Origin: Gemmataceae bacterium | GTDB taxonomy: Bacteria > Planctomycetota > Planctomycetia > Gemmatales > Gemmataceae | Direction: 5' to 3' | DNA length: 32,996 nucleotides | Assembly (NCBI GenBank): GCA_003136315.1 | Contig: PLDW01000295.1 | Coordinates: 1-32,996, forward strand | Shown here: positions 12,662-21,640 of the stretch, one piece after another | Position numbering within the stretch: the stretch's first letter is position 1 | Layout of the letters: every line of letters begins with the position of its first letter | Position numbers and translations under genes: made by a program | The notes under the pieces: model-generated | Seen by the model: the letters and a program-made list of their open reading frames with translations, nothing else | Database searches by the model: none | Told to the model about the DNA's origin: nothing

Positions 12662-14767
12662 ATGAGTCTATTGCTGCATCCCGTCTGTTGGTGGAGCCGG
12701 ACGGGCCGAATACGGCTCCAAAGCGTACCAGGCAATCGGTACGACGGCCATCGGTTCGTCCCGACTGTCGAGTCGCTGGAAGGTCGATTGGTGCCTGCGA
12801 GTACCATCATCGGGGCCTTTGGTGTCGGGGCAGGCGGTGGTCCGCTGGTGACTGTGCGATTCGATGATGGCGGTCAGTTCACCTTCTACGCCTTCGATCC
12901 TGCATTTCGGGGCGGGGACAGTGTTACGCTGGGTGATGTCAATGGAACGGGCGTCCCTGATGTCATCGTCGGGGCCGGGCCAGGCGGCGGGCCTGAAGTC
13001 GAGGTCTTCGATGGTTCCCAACTGCTCAAAGGCAACGCCGTGGTGACGGCCCGTTTCTACGCCTTCGATTCCAGCTTCGAAGGCGGTGTCACACTCGCTG
13101 TCGGACAGGTGAATGGCACCAGTCATGATGATGTGGTCGTTGGCGCGGGCTCCGATGATCTCGCTGCGATCAAGGTCTTCGACGGTGCGCAATTGGCGCA
13201 GGGCAATCCCGTGGCCACCGCCTCGTTCCTGGCCTTCGCTCCCGGGTCGGGTTTTCCTCCTCGTACGGCATGGGCCACCTTGGCGGTTGGTCCAGTCAAC
13301 GGCACGGGCCACAGTGATATTGTGGTGGGTTCCGGCCCAGGTGTCGCATCGGAAGTGAAGGTCATTGATGGGGCGATGCTGGCCCAGGGAAAAGCGGTGG
13401 CGACCGCCGACTTCATGCCCTACGATCCGGCATTTCTGGGAGGTGTCACGGTCGCTACTGCCGACATCACTGGCAGTGGCCATGACGATGTCGTGGTGGC
13501 CCCGGGGCCAGGCGGCGGACCCGACGTCAAGGTATTCGACGGCACACAACTGGCGCTGGGCAATGCCGTGGCCAGGGCCAACTTTTTCGCCTTCGATCCC
13601 GCGTTTGTGGGTGGAGTTTCACTGGCCGCAGGCAACATCAACGGCACCAGTTCCGACGATCTGATCGTGGGAGCCGGTCCAGGCGGCGGGCCGCAGGTCG
13701 AAGTCTTCGACGGTACAGACCTGGCAACGGGTCAGGCCGTCGCGACAGCGAGTTTCTATGCCTTCACGACAGCCTTTACTGGCGGTGTCCAGGTCGAAGT
13801 GACCTCGGTTTCAGGCAACGCCAACGACATCCTCAATATTGTTGCCGATCACGGGGGCGGCCCCGAGGTGGAGACCTTCAACGGTACTCAATTGGCCGGG
13901 GGAGACATGACACCCCAGGCCAGTTTCTTCGCTTTCGATCCCGCGTTCCGGGGTGGTGTCAATCTGGGGTTCGTGTTTGCCGCGAGTTTCCTCGACCCGT
14001 CCTACATCAATCTGGACCCCGCGGGCTACCAACCTGGTCGGTATGCTCCCATACCTGGCGTGACTGACGAGGTGATCGGTCTACAACCAACCACCTACAA
14101 CTTCGTCCGAGCTCCACTCTCCGGCACGCTCCAGGTCGCTGAGCTTGGCAAATCCACCTACACGCACCTCAATTCTGGCGGTAGCCCCCTCGGGGCGAAC
14201 ACCGGTACCGGGAGCCTTCACGCTAACGGTAGCGGGAGTATGGGCCTCGGTGGTAAGGCCCAGGGCGGCGGCCTTTATCTGACCCCCGGACAACTGACCC
14301 TGGCGAACCCGCTGAGCACCGTGCCCACCGCAGGCGGTGTACACCTGGGGAGCAACTCAGCGAACCAGGACGTGACGCCGGGCGAACTGGAGGATGTGAT
14401 CGAGGGAGCCATTTCCTGGTGGGATCAGGCAGGCATCGATCGTGCCCAGGATCAACGACTCCGCGACGTGCATTTCGACATCGCCAACCTTGGCAATACC
14501 TTGCTGGGCCAGACGACCAGCGGCGGGGTCATCCACCTGAGCACCACCGCTGCCGGTTACGGCTGGTTCGTCGACACCACGGGAACCGAGAGTCCGCCTG
14601 CGGGTCAGATGGATCTGGAGACAGTTGTCGCTCACGAAATGGGGCTGGTGCTCGGTCTGAAAGAGGGTCCGCTTCCTGGCGACATCATGAACACCACCCT
14701 GGCCCCTGGAGTGAGAGTCATGCCTACGGCACACGACGTGAGTGAGTTCGGCAACCCTGGGGGATAA
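12662..14767 (+). CDS. Surface protein: seven-bladed FG-GAP-like propeller plus degenerate matrixin domain (paralogue 1)
   Basis: A 701-residue protein. The basic N-terminus leads to PTVESLEGRLVPAST (about 35-49), a motif type typical of planctomycete exported proteins. Seven repeats of about 57 residues follow (about 50-445), each with a VFDGxQLxxGNAV strand pair, an FYAFDPAFxGGV strand and a DVNGTGVPDVIVGAG-type loop; this predicts a seven-bladed propeller with metal-binding-like loops. After a variable linker, TPGELEDVIEGAISWWDQAGI and HLSTTAAGYGWFVD lead to TVVAHEMGLVLGL (H658). In matrixin-type proteases this reads HExGHxxGxxH; here the second histidine is leucine and no third histidine follows, so the domain is probably inactive. 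Probable role is adhesion or cell-surface structure. Confidence 0.85.
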   Translation: MSLLLHPVCWWSRTGRIRLQSVPGNRYDGHRFVPTVESLEGRLVPASTIIGAFGVGAGGGPLVTVRFDDGGQFTFYAFDPAFRGGDSVTLGDVNGTGVPDVIVGAGPGGGPEVEVFDGSQLLKGNAVVTARFYAFDSSFEGGVTLAVGQVNGTSHDDVVVGAGSDDLAAIKVFDGAQLAQGNPVATASFLAFAPGSGFPPRTAWATLAVGPVNGTGHSDIVVGSGPGVASEVKVIDGAMLAQGKAVATADFMPYDPAFLGGVTVATADITGSGHDDVVVAPGPGGGPDVKVFDGTQLALGNAVARANFFAFDPAFVGGVSLAAGNINGTSSDDLIVGAGPGGGPQVEVFDGTDLATGQAVATASFYAFTTAFTGGVQVEVTSVSGNANDILNIVADHGGGPEVETFNGTQLAGGDMTPQASFFAFDPAFRGGVNLGFVFAASFLDPSYINLDPAGYQPGRYAPIPGVTDEVIGLQPTTYNFVRAPLSGTLQVAELGKSTYTHLNSGGSPLGANTGTGSLHANGSGSMGLGGKAQGGGLYLTPGQLTLANPLSTVPTAGGVHLGSNSANQDVTPGELEDVIEGAISWWDQAGIDRAQDQRLRDVHFDIANLGNTLLGQTTSGGVIHLSTTAAGYGWFVDTTGTESPPAGQMDLETVVAHEMGLVLGLKEGPLPGDIMNTTLAPGVRVMPTAHDVSEFGNPGG

Positions 14768-14843
14768 GGTCGGCCAGACACATAGCCTGGCTCGGCGGAC
14801 GAACAAGGTGAAACGATCTGCAAGCAGCTTCAGAGGGATCATC

Positions 14844-16883
14844 ATGAACAGGTTTTGGCATTTGAGTCGTTGGTCGGGTGGGGCAGGCAGGCCGCTGCAC
14901 CGGCACCACGGCGATCGGTTCATCCCCTCTGTCGAGTTGATCGAAGGTCGGTTAGTCCCTGCGAGTACCATCATCGGGGCCTTTGGTGCTGGGGCAGGCG
15001 GAGGTCCGCTGGTGACTGTCCGCTTCGATGATGGTACTCAGTTCACCTTCTACGCCTTCGATCCGTCATTTCGGGGCGGTGACAGTGTGACGCTCGGGAA
15101 TGTCAACGGAACGGGTGTCCCCGATGTCATTGTGGCCGCCGGGCCAGGCGGTGGGCCTGAAGTGAAGGTCTACGACGGTACACAACTGCTGCGCGGCAAC
15201 GTCGTGGCGACGGCCAACTTCTACGCCTTCAATCCCAACTTTGAAGGCGGCGTCACACTTGCCGTCGGCCCAGTCAATGGCACCAGTCATGACGATGTGG
15301 TCGTCGGTGCTGGGTATGATGCGTTCTCCGCGATCAAGGTCTTCGACGGAGCGCAACTGGCACAGGGCAATCCCGTGGCCACTGCCTCCTTCCTGGCTTT
15401 CCCACCCGGTTCGGATTGGGCCACATTGGCGGTTGGTCCGGTCAATGGCACCGGCCATGACGATGTGATCGTGGGCTCCGGCTTTGGTTCTTACTCAGAA
15501 GTGAAGGTCATTGATGGGGCGATGCTGGCTCAGGGAAAGGCGGTGGCGACCGCTGACTTCATGCCCTACGCGGCAGGGTTTCTGGGAGGTGTGTCGGTGG
15601 TGACCGCCAACATCACTGGCACGGGCCATGACGATGTGGTGGTGGCCCCGGCGCCAGGCGGTGGACCCGACCTCAAAGTCTTCGACGGAGCGCAACTGGC
15701 GCTGGGCAATGCCGATGTCACAGCCAATTTTTTCGCTTTCGATCCCGCGTTTACAGGCGGAGTTTCGCTGGCCACAGGCAACATCAACGGCACCGGTCAC
15801 GACGATCTGATTGTGGGGGCTGGTCCGGGGGGTGGGCCACAAGTCAAAGTGTACGATGGCGCCCAACTGGCCCTGGGTGATCCTGTGGCCACAGCCAGTC
15901 TCTACGCCTTCACGACGGCCTTTACCGGGGGCGTCCAGGTCGAAGTCACCCCCCTTCCCGGCAACGGCAACGACATTCTCAATGTTGTCGCCGATCACGG
16001 CGGCGGCCCCGAGGTGGAGACCTTCAACGGGACACAGTTGGCTGTGGGAGACATCACCCCCCTGGCCAGTTTCTACGCCTTCGATCCCACGTTCCGCGGC
16101 GGTGTCAACCTGGGCTTCGTCTTCGCTGCGAGTTTCCTCGACCCGGCTTTTGTCAATCTGTATTACAACGGTTTCGGCCAATCTCCGGTATTCGGCAAAC
16201 TTGGTGTGGTGGAAGTCGGCCAACCCAACTCCGTGTTCATCACACTCGATGGCGGCACCAGCACGGGCGCCAGCGGCACACTCCTGAGCAACGCGACCGG
16301 TTCCGGTAGCCAACACGGTGTCGTCGGCAATCTCCGAGCGATGGAGAGCGGGGGAATGGGCCTTGGTGGAAAGGCGCAGGGCGGCGGCCTTTATCTGACT
16401 CCAGGACAACTGACCCTGGCGAACCCGCTGAGCGCCGGGACCACCACAGGCGGCGGACGCCTGGGGAGTGACTCGGCGAACCAGGACGTGACGCCGGGCG
16501 AACTGAAGGATGTGATCGAGGGAGCCATTTCCTGGTGGGATCAGGCAGGCATCGATCGTGCCCAGGATCAACGACTCCGCGACGTGCATTACGAAATTGC
16601 CAATCTTGGCAGCAATTTACTGGGTCAGACAACCACCGGCGGGGTCATCCACCTGAGCACCACCGCTGCGGGCTACGGCTGGTTCGTCGACACCACGGGA
16701 ACAGAGAGCCCACCTGCGAGTCAGATGGATCTGGAGACGGTTGTCGCTCACGAAATGGGGCTGGTCCTGGGTTTGAAGGAGGTTCCAATTCCCGGCGACA
16801 TTATGAACCCGTTCCTGGCAGCTGGGGTAAGGATCACGCCAACCGCCCAGGATCTGGATGGTCTCGGCACTCCAGCGGGGTAA
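14844..16883 (+). CDS. Surface protein: seven-bladed FG-GAP-like propeller plus degenerate matrixin domain (paralogue 2)
   Basis: A 679-residue tandem paralogue of the preceding gene. The ATG at 14844 has GAGGG about 8 bases upstream. The N-terminal motif is SVELIEGRLVPAST. Seven propeller repeats follow with the same order as in paralogue 1; repeat 3 is shorter because it lacks the FPPRTA insertion. The linker between propeller and C-terminal domain differs (serine/glycine-rich ending MESGGMGLGGKAQGGGLYL). The C-terminal domain has HEMGLVLGL (H636), with the same His-to-Leu change, then GDIMNPFLAAG. Only 76 bp separate it from paralogue 1, so co-transcription is likely. The leader before the ATG resembles that of paralogue 3, as expected for tandem duplication of gene plus leader. 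Confidence 0.85.
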   Translation: MNRFWHLSRWSGGAGRPLHRHHGDRFIPSVELIEGRLVPASTIIGAFGAGAGGGPLVTVRFDDGTQFTFYAFDPSFRGGDSVTLGNVNGTGVPDVIVAAGPGGGPEVKVYDGTQLLRGNVVATANFYAFNPNFEGGVTLAVGPVNGTSHDDVVVGAGYDAFSAIKVFDGAQLAQGNPVATASFLAFPPGSDWATLAVGPVNGTGHDDVIVGSGFGSYSEVKVIDGAMLAQGKAVATADFMPYAAGFLGGVSVVTANITGTGHDDVVVAPAPGGGPDLKVFDGAQLALGNADVTANFFAFDPAFTGGVSLATGNINGTGHDDLIVGAGPGGGPQVKVYDGAQLALGDPVATASLYAFTTAFTGGVQVEVTPLPGNGNDILNVVADHGGGPEVETFNGTQLAVGDITPLASFYAFDPTFRGGVNLGFVFAASFLDPAFVNLYYNGFGQSPVFGKLGVVEVGQPNSVFITLDGGTSTGASGTLLSNATGSGSQHGVVGNLRAMESGGMGLGGKAQGGGLYLTPGQLTLANPLSAGTTTGGGRLGSDSANQDVTPGELKDVIEGAISWWDQAGIDRAQDQRLRDVHYEIANLGSNLLGQTTTGGVIHLSTTAAGYGWFVDTTGTESPPASQMDLETVVAHEMGLVLGLKEVPIPGDIMNPFLAAGVRITPTAQDLDGLGTPAG

Positions 16884-16956
16884 GACGAGCAGGAGGTGTG
16901 CCCGGATTCGGTTGCACAAAGAGAATCGATCTACAAACATCTTCAGAGTAATCAGC

Positions 16957-19047
16957 ATGAGCATGTTCTGGCATTCCGGTCGTTGGTGGAGCAGTGTGTG
17001 CCGGTCGCCGCAGCAGAGCAGACCAGGCAACCGGCACAACACCCATCGGTTCATCCTGTCTGTCGAGTCGATGGAAGGCCGGTTCGTCCCCGCGACAACC
17101 ATCACCGGGGTCTTTGGCACCGGGGTGGGGGGAGGCCCCATCGTTACAGTCTGTTTCGATGATGGCACTCAGTTCAGCTTTTATGCATTCGATACGTCAT
17201 TTCGGGGCGGTGTCAGCGTCGCGTTAGGGGAGATCAATGGAACGGGCATCCCCGATGTCATCGTGGGGGCAGGGCCAGGGGGAGGCCCCGAAGTCAAGGT
17301 CTTCAACGGTGCCGAGTTACTGGCTGGTCAGGTCGTTGCAACGGACAACTTCTACGCCTTCGAGTCCAATTTTGATGGTGGTGTCACTCTCGCAGTCGGC
17401 CAGGTCGATGGGACCAGTCATGACGATGTGGTCGTCGGCGCGGGCGGTGCGGTCAAGGTCTTCGACGGGGCAGAACTGGCGCAAGGTAATCCCGTGGCCA
17501 CCGCCACCTTCCTGGCCTCCCGTCCGTCTGGGACGAACACGACGATCCATCTCGATTCGGACGATAACAGATCATTCACTCTGGCGGTTGGCCCGGTGAA
17601 TGGCACAGGCCACAGTGATGTGGTGGTGGGCTCCGGTGCTGGTGTTGAATCGGATGTGAAGGTCATTGATGGGGCGATGCTGGCCCAGGGAACAGCGGTG
17701 GTGACCGCCGAATTCATGCCCTACGATCCGGATTTTCTGGGCGGTGTCACGGTGGCGACCGCCGACATCACTGGCTCCGGCCATGACGATGTGGTGGTGG
17801 CCCCAGGGCCAGGCGGCGGACCCGATGTCAAAGTCTACGACGGTTCACAACTGGCCCAGGGCAATGCCGTGGCCACGGCCAACTTTTTCGCCTTCGATCC
17901 CGCGTTTGTGGGAGGTGTTTCGCTGGCCGCAGGGAACATCAACGGCACAGGTCACGACGACCTGATCGTCGGGGCGGGGCCAGGCGGTGGACCGCAAGTC
18001 AAGGTCTTCGACGGTGCCCAACTGGCAATGGGACAGGTCGTGACCACAGCCAGTTTCTACGCCTTCACGACGGCCTTCGCCGGGGGCGTTCAGGTGGAAG
18101 TCACCTCTGCGACTGGCAGTGCCCGCGACATCGTGAATGTTGTCACCGATCCCGGCGGCGGTCCCGAGGTGGAGACCTTCGACGGTACACAGTTGTCGAT
18201 GGGCGACATCGCTCCCCAGCACACTTTCTACGCTTTCAACCCGGCTTTCCGGGGAGGTGTCGATCTGGGGTTCGTCTTCGCCGCGAGTTTCCTCGACCCG
18301 GCCTTCATCAATTCGCAGCCCAGCTTCCTCCAAAATCACGGTTCCGGCAGGTTCCATCGCACAGGGATCGGCACTTCCAGCAGCGGGTTTGGCAGGTTTG
18401 GCAGGTTCGGAAGCGGCATCAGTTCGGGTGGCTTCACAAGTGGTGGGAGTGGCGGGGGTGGCGGCAGTGGCGGGAGTGGAGGAAGCGGTGGGGGCGGCGG
18501 TTCCAGTCTTCGCGTTGCCGGTGGGAGCGTCGGTCTTGGTGGCAAGGCGCAGGGTGGCGGCCTCTACCTCAGTCCCGGACAACTGACTCTGCCCGACCTG
18601 CTCAGCACACCGACCACCACAGGAGGAGGGCACCGCAGTTCTGCATCGATCAGCACGTTCGTGACTCCAGGTGACCTACTGGGGGTGATCGAGGAAGCCA
18701 TTACCTGGTGGGATGAGGCAGGGATCGATGCTGCCCAGGACCAGCGACTTCGAGACGTCCCGTTTGACATCGCGAACCTTGGCGGAACCACACTCGGCCG
18801 AACCACCTCCCACAGCATCATCCATCTGAGTACCACTGCTGCTGGCTACGGCTGGTTCGTCGATCCGACCGGGACGGAGGGTCCAGTTGCGGGTCAGATG
18901 GATCTGGCAACCGTCATCACTCATGAGATGGGGCTCGTGCTGGGCCTGAAGGAGACCCCGACTCCCGGCGACATCATGGACCCATTCCTGGCACCCGGAA
19001 CCCGCGAGATGCCAACCTCCCAGGATCTGGATAGCCTCGGCACTTAG
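16957..19047 (+). CDS. Surface protein: seven-bladed FG-GAP-like propeller plus degenerate matrixin domain (paralogue 3)
   Basis: A 696-residue tandem paralogue and the most diverged copy. The N-terminal motif is SVESMEGRFVPATT. The seven-repeat propeller is kept, with an insertion in repeat 3 (TNTTIHLDSDDNRSF). The linker is strikingly glycine/serine-rich (about 18410-18510). The C-terminal domain has HEMGLVLGL (H656) followed by GDIMDPFLAPG, again lacking the second zinc histidine. The start at 16957 is chosen by alignment with paralogue 2; the ribosome binding site is weak. A gap of 73 bp follows paralogue 2. A hairpin at 19062-19097 probably ends the three-gene transcript. Confidence 0.85.
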   Translation: MSMFWHSGRWWSSVCRSPQQSRPGNRHNTHRFILSVESMEGRFVPATTITGVFGTGVGGGPIVTVCFDDGTQFSFYAFDTSFRGGVSVALGEINGTGIPDVIVGAGPGGGPEVKVFNGAELLAGQVVATDNFYAFESNFDGGVTLAVGQVDGTSHDDVVVGAGGAVKVFDGAELAQGNPVATATFLASRPSGTNTTIHLDSDDNRSFTLAVGPVNGTGHSDVVVGSGAGVESDVKVIDGAMLAQGTAVVTAEFMPYDPDFLGGVTVATADITGSGHDDVVVAPGPGGGPDVKVYDGSQLAQGNAVATANFFAFDPAFVGGVSLAAGNINGTGHDDLIVGAGPGGGPQVKVFDGAQLAMGQVVTTASFYAFTTAFAGGVQVEVTSATGSARDIVNVVTDPGGGPEVETFDGTQLSMGDIAPQHTFYAFNPAFRGGVDLGFVFAASFLDPAFINSQPSFLQNHGSGRFHRTGIGTSSSGFGRFGRFGSGISSGGFTSGGSGGGGGSGGSGGSGGGGGSSLRVAGGSVGLGGKAQGGGLYLSPGQLTLPDLLSTPTTTGGGHRSSASISTFVTPGDLLGVIEEAITWWDEAGIDAAQDQRLRDVPFDIANLGGTTLGRTTSHSIIHLSTTAAGYGWFVDPTGTEGPVAGQMDLATVITHEMGLVLGLKETPTPGDIMDPFLAPGTREMPTSQDLDSLGT

Positions 19048-19061
19048 GACCCGCGGAGAGA

Positions 19062-19097
19062 AGCCCTCCCCAACTCTCCACCAAGGGGAGAGGGGCT
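19062..19097 (+). terminator. Hairpin after the propeller gene cluster
   Basis: AGCCC (19062-19066) pairs with GGGCT (19093-19097), and CCCC (19068-19071) with GGGG (19085-19088), giving a bulged stem 15 bp after the stop codon. No T-run follows, so termination is plausible but not certain. Confidence 0.4.
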
Positions 19098-19115
19098 CAG
19101 ACATGCCGGCCTCTA

Positions 19116-19212
19116 CTCCCCCTTCCTTTGTAGGGAAGAGGGTTGGGCGGTTAGGTTCTGCCCACTTCTCCCCCTTCCTTTTCAGGGAAGGGGGTTGGGG
19201 GGGTTAGGTTCT
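19116..19212. repeat. Two tandem copies of a C/G-rich repeat
   Basis: Copies at 19116-19159 and 19168-19212 share CTCCCCCTTCCTTT, AGGGAAG, GGGTTGGG and GGTTAGGTTCT. Each copy can fold, since CCCCCTTCC is complementary to the GGAAGGGGG part. A related CCCCCTTCCCTGGG fragment lies at about 32875-32905. It is probably a lineage-specific intergenic repeat between the propeller cluster and the sulfotransferase gene. Confidence 0.7.
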
Positions 19213-19242
19213 CCCGATCCCATCCACGTCCATCGGATACCC

Positions 19243-21435
19243 ATGCTCATGCACGATGCGTTCTCCAGGGCCGCTCGACTCCACCAGCAGGGACACTTGC
19301 ACCAGGCTGCCCAGGCTTACCAGGCAATCCTCGACCGCAATCCCGGTCATGCCGATGCCCTCCACCTTCTCGGCGTGGTGGCTCTCCAGTTGGGTGATGC
19401 CTGGCGCGCCATCGATTTGATCGGCCAGGCCATCACCTTGGTCCCGAGTTCGGCCGCCTATCATGCCAACCAAGGCGAAGCTTACCGGGCCATTGGTCAA
19501 CTGGATCGAGCGGCCCAGTGTTGCCGGACCGCTCTTAGCCTCAAGCCCAATTATCCCGAGGCAGCAAACAACCTTGGACTGCTTTTGCTCGCCAAGGGGG
19601 ATGCCGCGGCGGCAGTCAACGAATTGCGACAGGCGGTCGGTCTCGCGCCGGATCGTGTACTCAGCCACAACAATCTCGGCAATGCCCTACGCATCATGGG
19701 GGATGCTGGCGGAGCGATTGAGGCGTTCCGCAAGGCCGTGGAACTCGATGTCAACTGCGCGGAAGCGCATGGCAACCTCGGCCAACTGCTATTGGAGCAG
19801 AATCAGCGCCAGGAGGCATTGGTCCATTGCCAGGAAGCCGTCCGTTTGCGTCCCGATCTGGCCGAGCTCCAGAACAACCTGGGCAATGTCCTTCGCGAGT
19901 TGAGCCGCCTCGCGGAGGCCAAAGACTGTTACCGCGAGGCCATGCGATTGAACCCGGACCTGGCCATGACTTACAACAACATGGGACAGGCCCTTCAAGA
20001 AGAAGGCGATCTGCGTTCTGCGCTGAACTGGTATCGACAGGCGCTCGAGCGAGAGCCGAACTCCCCCCGAATCCAGGCCAATGTCGCGAGTGTCTTCGAG
20101 GAGCAGGAGAGCTTCGATCAGGCAGCGAAACACTATCAGGTTGCACTCCGGCTCGATCCGCACTTTGCTGAGGCACACAATGGACTTGGATTCACACTGC
20201 ACCAACAGGGCAAGTTTGCGGAGGCGATGGAAGAGTACCGCGCGGTGATCCAACTCCGTCCCACCTTCGCGCCCGGCCACTGCAATCTGGGTAGTCTCCT
20301 GGAGGAGCTTGGCGACCTCAAGGAGGCGGAGGCCGAATTTCGGATGGCCCTCGGGCTCGACCGGGAACTGACTGCAGCACACGCTCAACTGGCCACGCTG
20401 CTGCGGGGCAAGTTGCCAGAAGACGACCTGGCTGCCCTTCGGCAGGCAATGGCCCGTACCCCCCTGGCGATCGGCAAGCGTCTGGCTCTCCACTTCGGCC
20501 TGGCTCATGTCCTCGACGGCCGCGGCGAATACGACGCGGCAGCTGAGCACATGCAGCAGGGGAATGCTCTGTGCCAGGAGCTGTGGCGGAAACAAGGCCA
20601 GAACTACGATCCGCAAGCCCATAGCGACTCTGTTGATCGTCTCATCACTGCGTTCAACCCAGATTTCTACCGCCAGACACGTGGTTTCGGGCACGACAGT
20701 GAGCGACCGGTGTTCATCGTCGGCCTGCCTCGCTCCGGTACAACTCTGACCGAGCAGATCCTGGCCAGTCATCCGCTCGTCTTCGGTGCCGGCGAACTGA
20801 ACGCAATCAAGGCGGATTTCGATGCGATCCCGCGCCTCCTGAAGACCAGCGCGCCTCCCATTGAGGCCCTGGCCGGGCTCCATCGTGAGGCTGCGCAGCA
20901 GCTTGCTTCCTGGCACCTTACCCGCCTCAGCAAGCTGAATGACACAGCGCAGCGCGTCGTCGATAAGATGCCAGACAACTACCTGTATCTCGGACTGATC
21001 GCCACGCTCTTCCCGCAAGCCCGCATCATCCATTGCCGCCGCGATTTGCGGGATGTGGCCGTCTCGTGTTGGATGACCCATTTCCGTCACATCCGCTGGG
21101 CCGCCGATCAGGAGCACATCGCGGCACGCTTTATCGACTACCGGCGGATCATGGATCACTGGCGGCAGGTGTTGCCAGTCTCCATTCTCGAAGTGGACTA
21201 CGAGGAGACAGTGGCCGACCTGGAGGGAGTGGCGAGGAAGCTGATTTCCTGGTGCGGCCTGGCATGGGATCCCGCATGCCTGGCTTTTCACCGGACAACC
21301 AGGCCGATCCGCACGGCGAGTGTCACCCAGGTTCGCCAGCCCATTTACCAGCGGTCGGTGGCGCGGTGGAAGCACTATGAAACGAGCCTACGACCTCTAT
21401 TTGCCGCGTTGGAGGCGATTGAGTCCGAGAGGTGA
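19243..21435 (+). CDS. TPR-repeat sulfotransferase
   Basis: A 730-residue two-domain protein. Residues about 5-395 are tandem tetratricopeptide repeats, with the A/N-x-x-x-G-x-x-L-x-x-x-G and AIxxFRKAVEL pattern repeated roughly eleven times. Residues about 485-725 are a sulfotransferase domain: VFIVGLPRSGTTLTEQIL (about 489-506) is the PAPS 5'-phosphosulfate loop, VDKMPDNYLYLGLIATLFP follows, and ARIIHCRRDLRDVAVSCW (about 594-611) carries the 3'-phosphate-binding Arg and Ser. It would transfer sulfate from PAPS to an unidentified acceptor. TPRs probably bind the acceptor protein. The ATG at 19243 is preferred over an upstream frame opening inside the repeat. The nearby surface proteins could be substrates, but this is speculation. 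Confidence 0.88.
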   Translation: MLMHDAFSRAARLHQQGHLHQAAQAYQAILDRNPGHADALHLLGVVALQLGDAWRAIDLIGQAITLVPSSAAYHANQGEAYRAIGQLDRAAQCCRTALSLKPNYPEAANNLGLLLLAKGDAAAAVNELRQAVGLAPDRVLSHNNLGNALRIMGDAGGAIEAFRKAVELDVNCAEAHGNLGQLLLEQNQRQEALVHCQEAVRLRPDLAELQNNLGNVLRELSRLAEAKDCYREAMRLNPDLAMTYNNMGQALQEEGDLRSALNWYRQALEREPNSPRIQANVASVFEEQESFDQAAKHYQVALRLDPHFAEAHNGLGFTLHQQGKFAEAMEEYRAVIQLRPTFAPGHCNLGSLLEELGDLKEAEAEFRMALGLDRELTAAHAQLATLLRGKLPEDDLAALRQAMARTPLAIGKRLALHFGLAHVLDGRGEYDAAAEHMQQGNALCQELWRKQGQNYDPQAHSDSVDRLITAFNPDFYRQTRGFGHDSERPVFIVGLPRSGTTLTEQILASHPLVFGAGELNAIKADFDAIPRLLKTSAPPIEALAGLHREAAQQLASWHLTRLSKLNDTAQRVVDKMPDNYLYLGLIATLFPQARIIHCRRDLRDVAVSCWMTHFRHIRWAADQEHIAARFIDYRRIMDHWRQVLPVSILEVDYEETVADLEGVARKLISWCGLAWDPACLAFHRTTRPIRTASVTQVRQPIYQRSVARWKHYETSLRPLFAALEAIESER

Positions 21436-21600
21436 ATAGCCACTGTTCCAGCCTAAAGATAGAAACCCACAGCGAGCTGGGCGCTGGTGGCGTCTGGTAT
21501 CGCGACACTACGCATTTCCCCCTGCGGATCGCTAAACGAGTATAAAGTCGAGGACGGCCATCGAGCGGGCTCGCACCCCGCCAATGCCGCGACACTGCGC

Positions 21601-21622
21601 CACACCTCAAATAAGAGGTGTG
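21601..21622. promoter_or_regulatory. Perfect 8-bp inverted repeat before gene 21641
   Basis: CACACCTC (21601-21608) and GAGGTGTG (21615-21622) flank an AAATAA loop. The repeat ends 8 bases before the AGGAG ribosome binding site of the next gene. It could be an operator or a leader hairpin affecting translation, or part of the terminator for the sulfotransferase gene, though no T-run follows. Confidence 0.4.
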
Positions 21623-21640
21623 TCCAGATCAGGAGACTCC

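Noticed and set aside
19150..19210. GTTAGGT cores in the C/G-rich repeats as further attC sites
   Set aside because: They match GTTRRRY only as part of the simple repeat. There is no opening core, no attC-like arm structure and no small cassette gene placed behind them.
19789..21375. A 528-residue open frame on the minus strand
   Set aside because: It lies wholly opposite the well-supported TPR-sulfotransferase gene; long antisense frames are expected in high-GC DNA and no family is recognisable.
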